Assembly (NCBI RefSeq): GCF_011075055.1 | Contig: NC_058147.1 | Span: 13,764,001 to 13,828,000 of the forward strand | DNA from: Mangifera indica | Taxonomy: Eukaryota > Streptophyta > Magnoliopsida > Sapindales > Anacardiaceae | Length of the DNA stretch: 64,000 bases | Direction of reading: 5' to 3' | Part shown: piece by piece, positions 59,157 through 64,000 of the stretch | Layout of the letters: every line of letters begins with the position of its first letter | Numbering within the stretch: position 1 is the first letter of the stretch | Position numbers and translations under genes: made by a program | Notes under the pieces: model-generated | Databases searched by the model: none | What the model saw: only the letters and a program-made list of their open reading frames with translations | Told to the model about the DNA's origin: nothing

Positions 59157-61804
59157 ACATGGATTCCATTAACAACAAATTGTCAAACTGCATTCCATTG
59201 TGTGTCTGTGTATGGCATTTCTCTAGTTTTCATCCACACAAACACCATAAGCACATGTAATTTCTCACATATAAAGACTAAGCAAGCACACATACATAAT
59301 ATACATAATCTACACTCCTGGAAACGTACAAAACACAACATACAAAGACTATAATTAGAAGGGTTATATGAAAGAAAATTAAGGATTGATGGCCTACCTC
59401 TCTTCTTATGATCATGTTGGTCTTCCTGTGGCAAAGGTTTCTCCAGCGATCTCCTTCCTTAGTCGATGCATAACGACTTCTCCTCTCTCTTTCTCTTTTT
59501 CTAACGCAATGCTCTGGAGTTATCATCAAAATAGAGCAAAGTCCATAGGATTTCTATTTAAATTCCCAAAATACAATTATTTGCCATCCATAATTATTCC
59601 AGCACCTTATCTAGCGAGTGTGTATATGCCTTAATTATATTTCCATAAATGCATAAAGATATACATAATTGCACGGGCGTGCTTGATCCCTTCCGAGTTC
59701 CTACTTTGGGATACCCAATCTTCGAAAATAAGCATATACACATAATTTAAACCAAAATTTGAGCAATAAAATGTAGTATCGGATAATAAGGAAATAACTG
59801 AATTACCCTTTACACTAACCCAGTGTATTACATGAACATTCAATGTTAATTATAAGGAATATACCTTCTTATTTAATAAAAGCGAATTACAGTCTTATCC
59901 CTCAAATTTAATAGAGTATTAAAGCAGTGAGAGCTTGTAACGATAATTAATTGATTTTTGAGTGTAAGTTTGATTAAAAATATGACACTTGCCAATTTTT
60001 AAAGCTTAGCATGTAATGGATTAGTCTTTTTGTAGTTTAGTAATTACAATTTTAAAAGCAGTGAGGGCTTATTATGATAATTAATTGATTTTTGAGCGTA
60101 AGGTAATAAATGTTTTTTGATAAACTAATTCTTTTGTAGTTTAGTATTAATGATGTTATGTCACCGAGCTATTTTGAATTAATGATAGAAAATTAAGAGG
60201 ATTTAGATGAATTGCCGAGGGTTATACAACCATTAGGATAAATTGGTGTTGTAATAGAAGTATTTCAATTCTTTAGGCTTGTTTAGAATAAGATAAGGAT
60301 CATGAAAGATTTTACAGTAGGTTGTTTGGCATTTTAATTGTTATAGTATAAAAAACACAAGTATTATTTATTTCCAGTGATTAAGCACATAAAGATTTGG
60401 GAGGGTCAGGAGAGGAAACACTGACAACATAAAGAAAAAGGGTTTGTCATTTTATTTTCTAATGGATTATGTTTTAGAGAATGAGTATTTTATTATTTTT
60501 TGCTATGAATTTGATTTGAATAACATGATATGAAATTAACTTTAGGGATTTGTTGCTGTAAACTTTTAATGGGTAGGTTATATTTGTAGTTCCTGAAAAA
60601 ACGCTCTATAACATTAAATTAACATGAAACTTTACTCTTTGAACTTCTGCAGTTTGAATTCCAAAAGTTGCACCTGCATACTGATTTTTTATTGAAGCCC
60701 AATTTCTTATGTTTTGTTTTAGACTTCTTAAGGATCCTTTGAAAATTAATTTCACCCACAAACTTAAACTCCAAGTACTGTTTTTTTCAGTTAATTTTAT
60801 GTTTTTTGCAGAGTATTATTTTTTCAAAAGTACTTTACTGTGTTTATACTCATCCAAAATTAATGATTTTAGATTCCAATTATTTCATTATGTCTCTGGT
60901 TTAAATCTAGAAAGTTTCATGATTTATGATTAAAGAATAAATTGAAATGAGTTTTTTTGAGGTCAACAAAGTCAATTTTGAAAATAATAAAACTGTACAT
61001 ACACACATGTGATACACAATTTGGATACAAAGATGATATATCATTATGTAATTAGATGATTTTTAGTTAAAGATAAAAATAACACGCAATTATATAATGA
61101 TACATCATCTGTGTATTGAAATCGTATATTAAAAATATGTACATATAATATTACTTTTTTAAAAGGTTTGAAAAAAAATTATGTTTTGGAAATTTTAATT
61201 GTTTTGGACTCCAAAATTCTTGAATAGTCTATTGGAACAAAATATGAGTCTAAAATGCACCATTAGCAATGTAGCTTGGTTTGATGAGTGGATTTTTACG
61301 AAAAATCTTAGTACCGAGTGTTATGTTTTGGCACTATTTTTGGTTAAAGGAAAGTTGTGTTTAATTAATTGGTATGTAAGATGTGAAATGAATTTTACTT
61401 CTTATATTTGTGCGATAGTGGGTTTTCGTATGGCAAGTCTTCTGGATTACTTGTAAGGGAATTTGATGGGTTTTGAGAAATCAGAAAAAAAAAAAATGAA
61501 TGAGTATTTGAATGGACAGGTTTTTAGAGATGCACAGAAATTTGATCTTTAAATTTTGATGTCTGGGTCCTAAGGTTTTTGACAAGATTTTGATTAAGAT
61601 CTAAAGAATGTCAAAATGTGTATATGTTTTCTTACATGTATATGTTTTATAAATGAAAGATTTTGGCAAATGAATTAGTACTATGAAACTGATTTTGATT
61701 GTAAGTATGCATTTACTTTCATCTGTATCATATGACTTGTGAAATTTTTGTAATCAAACTTTCATCTGCATAATCATTTTTATGACCGGGTTCAAGGTAA
61801 CTAT
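59157..61804. other. Intergenic interval, no firm gene
   Basis: 59157-59640 includes, on the minus strand, a stretch of higher complexity ending in a donor-like GAGAG/GTAGGCC near 59397, with short overlapping frames; a first exon is conceivable but nothing is recognised. 59921-60102 holds a direct repeat. 60200-61804 is AT-rich; frames at 60709-60933 and 61199-61456 have no known motif and AT-driven composition. Confidence 0.45.
59921..60102 (+). repeat. Direct repeat of about 48 bp, period 134 bp
   Basis: 59921-59968 and 60055-60102 share AAAGCAGTGAG-GCTT and GATAATTAATTGATTTTTGAG-type text with few changes. TTTTGTAGTTTAGTA also recurs with the same spacing (60030 and 60134), so the duplicated unit is probably about 130 bp. 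Confidence 0.75.
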
Positions 61805-62208
61805 TGGGTTTGGTCCGGCCATGATGGATTAATCCCACCCATGGCAAAAATATTTTGTGCTTTACCATATTACTCACGGTGGTTGCAGATAATTATAAAA
61901 CTACCCAAGATAGTTATTGGGAGTTGCAGTCTGATATCCTTATTTAAGTTAATTCCAAAATTGCCACAACTCAACTAACTCCCATAAAATTACGCAAAGC
62001 ATAAACTCTGCTCTCCACTCTACATACTCTGTATGTTTGCATTACAGAACTCTAAACATACAAAAAAATAGTACACAACAAAAGGCAAACTAGTGTTGTG
62101 AAAATGCATGGCAGACATAGTTCTTCAACGCATCGGCGTCATCTTTGAATAGTCAACCGGTTACGCTTATTTTGATGTTGTATTTATGTGAATTTTAATA
62201 TGCTTACA
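61805..62208 (+). repeat. 5' LTR of copia element C
   Basis: About 404 bp, starts TGGGTTTGGTCC (compare TGGATTCAGTCC in B), ends ATGCTTACA. The second copy is not in the window, so the start rests on similarity to B. Confidence 0.65.
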
Positions 62209-62209
62209 T

Positions 62210-62222
62210 TGGTATCAAAGCC
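62210..62222 (+). promoter_or_regulatory. Primer-binding site of element C
   Basis: TGGTATCAAAGCC two bases after the LTR, identical to the site of element D. Confidence 0.85.
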
Positions 62223-63165
62223 ATGTTTAATGAATGTATTGTGCTGATGAATGATGCTAGTTATTCTGAAATTAATTCTGTGAATAGTAATTATTTTTGG
62301 GTTAAATTTCCATGAAATTCGAATTAGGGTTCATATAAATTTGAATGCAATTGTGTTAAATTAATGGCTGGAATCATATTAGAATGATTGTTGGATGATT
62401 GTTGCATGTTTTAAATTGAAAATTTCATCAAAAACAAACTTAAATCAACCTAGACTTTACCCTAAAATGGTTACTACTTCTCGCCAAAATTCACCAGATT
62501 TTGGCAACATTGACGCCAAAGATTCAAATGAATAGGACCACCAACTTGAGGCCTTTAAAAACCCTACATGTCATCATCAATCAATGGCTAGAAGGCGGCC
62601 AATTGAAATGGTAGCAAGATTAGGGTTCTTGGAGTCACGAGTTACGCAATCAGGTTGGGCAAACTCAATTGCTAAACCTGTTGTTCAACGGATTACCCAA
62701 ACCCATTGGTCAATGAATCAACCTCCCTGACCTATTAGGAGGCAAACTCGGGTCTTTATTTGTGGGTTGATTGACTATCAACAGTCAACGTTTGACCATC
62801 AACGGTCAAAGTTTAATTGGTTCAACAAAAGTCCAATATTGTCACGTGAAACACTATTTTGACATGTGACAGCATGTAGAACACTATTTCGATGTGTGAA
62901 AGCAATTCAAAACCTTTTTTAGGAGAATGAAGCCTCCTCTTCCACATGTGGTTGTATGTATAGGTTTGGATCGGCATGTAGATTCAAACTCGTGAGTCCT
63001 ATCTCCTGTAAGAGCTTTTGTAACCTTCTTTTTTTCTGAAACAAACTTATAACGATGTTTTTGGGACATACTTTAAGTTATACATCGTTAAATAACATGT
63101 GAACATACGTTGTTTATATTGTTATACATGTGTAATTTATTTTTTTCCATTTCGTTCATGTATAG

Positions 63166-63660
63166 GGTGAATATGTTGACTAAAGATTACTTTATGAACT
63201 ATAAGATGAATCCGGAGGATAATCTCTTCTTATATATTTAGACTATGACTAGAAGAATATTGGACTTAAGATATGAGGGCATATCCTTAACCCGAGGTGA
63301 AAAGATAAATGGGCTTCTTATGTCAATACCTAACCATTGGACTCCCATAATTACAAATCTTATTCAAGACAACAAAGTAAAGACCTATTGGGATTGTCTA
63401 TATGAGTACAACTTATTGAAGAGTGAAATATTATCATGAATGTAAGAAAATCCACAGTTCTATCCATTTTCCAAAATCAACAGAGTGTAAGGCTCGTAGG
63501 CTATCGTAAAGTTACTTTAAGGGTTATTGAAAAATCTGAAGAGGTCTTTACTCTCCGCGAATGGTATAGATATGAAAAGCAGTTGATAGTTAAAATGCCA
63601 TGTTTCAATGACTACAAGCCTCAGATTAAGGATAGTTTAAATGCTGGTCTTGGTCATCGC
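63166..63660 (+). pseudogene. Gag-like segment of element C, two overlapping frames
   Basis: Starts ATG with LTKDYFMNYKMNPEDNLF, a TAG at 63238, then TRRILDLRYEGISLTRGEKI, LLMSIPNHWTPIITNLIQD and WDCLYEYNLL to TGA at 63439. A second frame opens at 63436 overlapping by ATGA: NVRKSTVLSIFQNQ, LVGYRK, VTLRVIEKSEEVFTLREWY and VKMPCFNDYKPQIKD to 63663. In B the corresponding join is in one frame, so the overlap here is more likely a frameshift than a designed coupling. Relative to B, about 26 bp are missing after GGCTATCG, which removes the end of the knuckle-like segment. Confidence 0.62.
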
Positions 63661-64000
63661 TAGTCATAGTCGATGGGATGTTTGGATTTCATGTACATAA
63701 TCTTTTATGTTAAAGATGTTCTTTGTATTGAACTTCATTTTGCATTATATAATTATTGAACCATTTGTTGATTCAATAATTATTTTGTTCATTTATGAGA
63801 ATTTTGATACTGATACAGATAGAATTTTAATATAATTTTCATCTGGCTAAGGTATCAAATCCTTGTATTCGATCCAGACTAATTAGCCTAGTATACAGCT
63901 ATAGTTGTAATTTCTAGATTTAAATGCTTCCACCGATTTCAGTATGGTCATGATAGAGGGAATTTAAGGAGTGGTTCCCTAGTGATCGAGCATGACATAG

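Larger units (their letters stand above)
61805..64000 (+). mobile_element. Copia element C, 5' part, runs off the right edge
   Basis: LTR 61805-62208, primer site 62210-62222, leader related to that of B (GATTACCCAAACCCATTGGTC, CGTTTGACCATCAACGGTC-type text), then the gag-like segment 63166-63660 also present in B. The canonical gag of B would be expected about 400 bp further and may begin beyond the edge. The 3' LTR is outside the window. Confidence 0.78.

Noticed and set aside
59183..59634. Frames of 82-83 codons on both strands
   Set aside because: Three overlapping frames with no family motif. A donor-like site near 59397 makes an exon conceivable, but there is nothing to support one, so no gene was called.
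60709..61456. Frames of 74 and 85 codons, Phe/Tyr/Asn-rich
   Set aside because: Composition matches translated AT-rich DNA; no motif, splice evidence or repeat partner.

Overview
This window is nuclear DNA from a eudicot plant. It is AT-rich, with long gene-poor stretches, spliced genes and several plant LTR-retrotransposon families primed by tRNA-iMet-like sites. The 5' part of a TIR-NBS-LRR resistance gene at the left edge makes a eudicot very likely, because monocots largely lack TNL genes. A receptor-like-protein (RLP) relic at 49.7-52.3 kb adds a second immune-receptor family. The species cannot be named from this sequence; the style of the two receptors would fit a woody dicot, which is a guess.

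Layout. 0-1.4 kb: start of a TNL gene on the minus strand (TIR exon, one intron, beginning of the NB-ARC exon), with no break seen. 2.2-8.3 kb: a decayed Ty1/copia element (A) whose 5' LTR begins about 870 bp upstream of the TNL start codon. 11.6-15.2 kb: a deleted Ty3/gypsy element (F) with a long LTR, primer-binding site, RNase H and integrase. 15.6-23.3 kb: a full-length but dead copia element (B). 23.3-25.2 kb: a gypsy-type LTR (G) with a CpG-rich block and a 70-bp tandem repeat. 25.3-26.1 kb: a fragment resembling a pararetroviral 30K movement protein. 27.7-30.1 kb: a Mutator-like non-autonomous element with a hAT-like element nested in it. 30.9-37.6 kb: a mosaic of one repeated unit (X, four copies), a truncated MULE and a second movement-protein fragment. 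39.1-40.2 kb: gypsy LTR piece (J). 40.2-48.7 kb: gypsy element (E), 8.5 kb, minus strand, with a perfect 5-bp target duplication. 49.7-52.3 kb: RLP pseudogene, minus strand. 52.4-54.2 kb: LTR (H), inverted relative to G and of the same family, cut by copia element D (54.2-59.2 kb, minus strand). 61.8-64.0 kb: 5' end of another copia element (C) running off the right edge.

How it fits together. The only apparently functional gene is the TNL. The rest is nested transposon sediment around a probable resistance-gene neighbourhood: D inside H, hAT inside MULE, B against G, E against J. Every retroelement coding region seen carries stops or frameshifts, and in B many can be explained as C-to-T or G-to-A changes, as expected for long-silenced methylated DNA.

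Points that deserve a second look: an extra gag-like reading region upstream of the normal gag in copia elements B and C; possible introns lying wholly inside gypsy LTRs; the CpG-rich block retained in G but decayed in H; and the X/movement-protein/MULE mosaic at 30.9-37.6 kb. No tRNA, rRNA or CRISPR was recognised.
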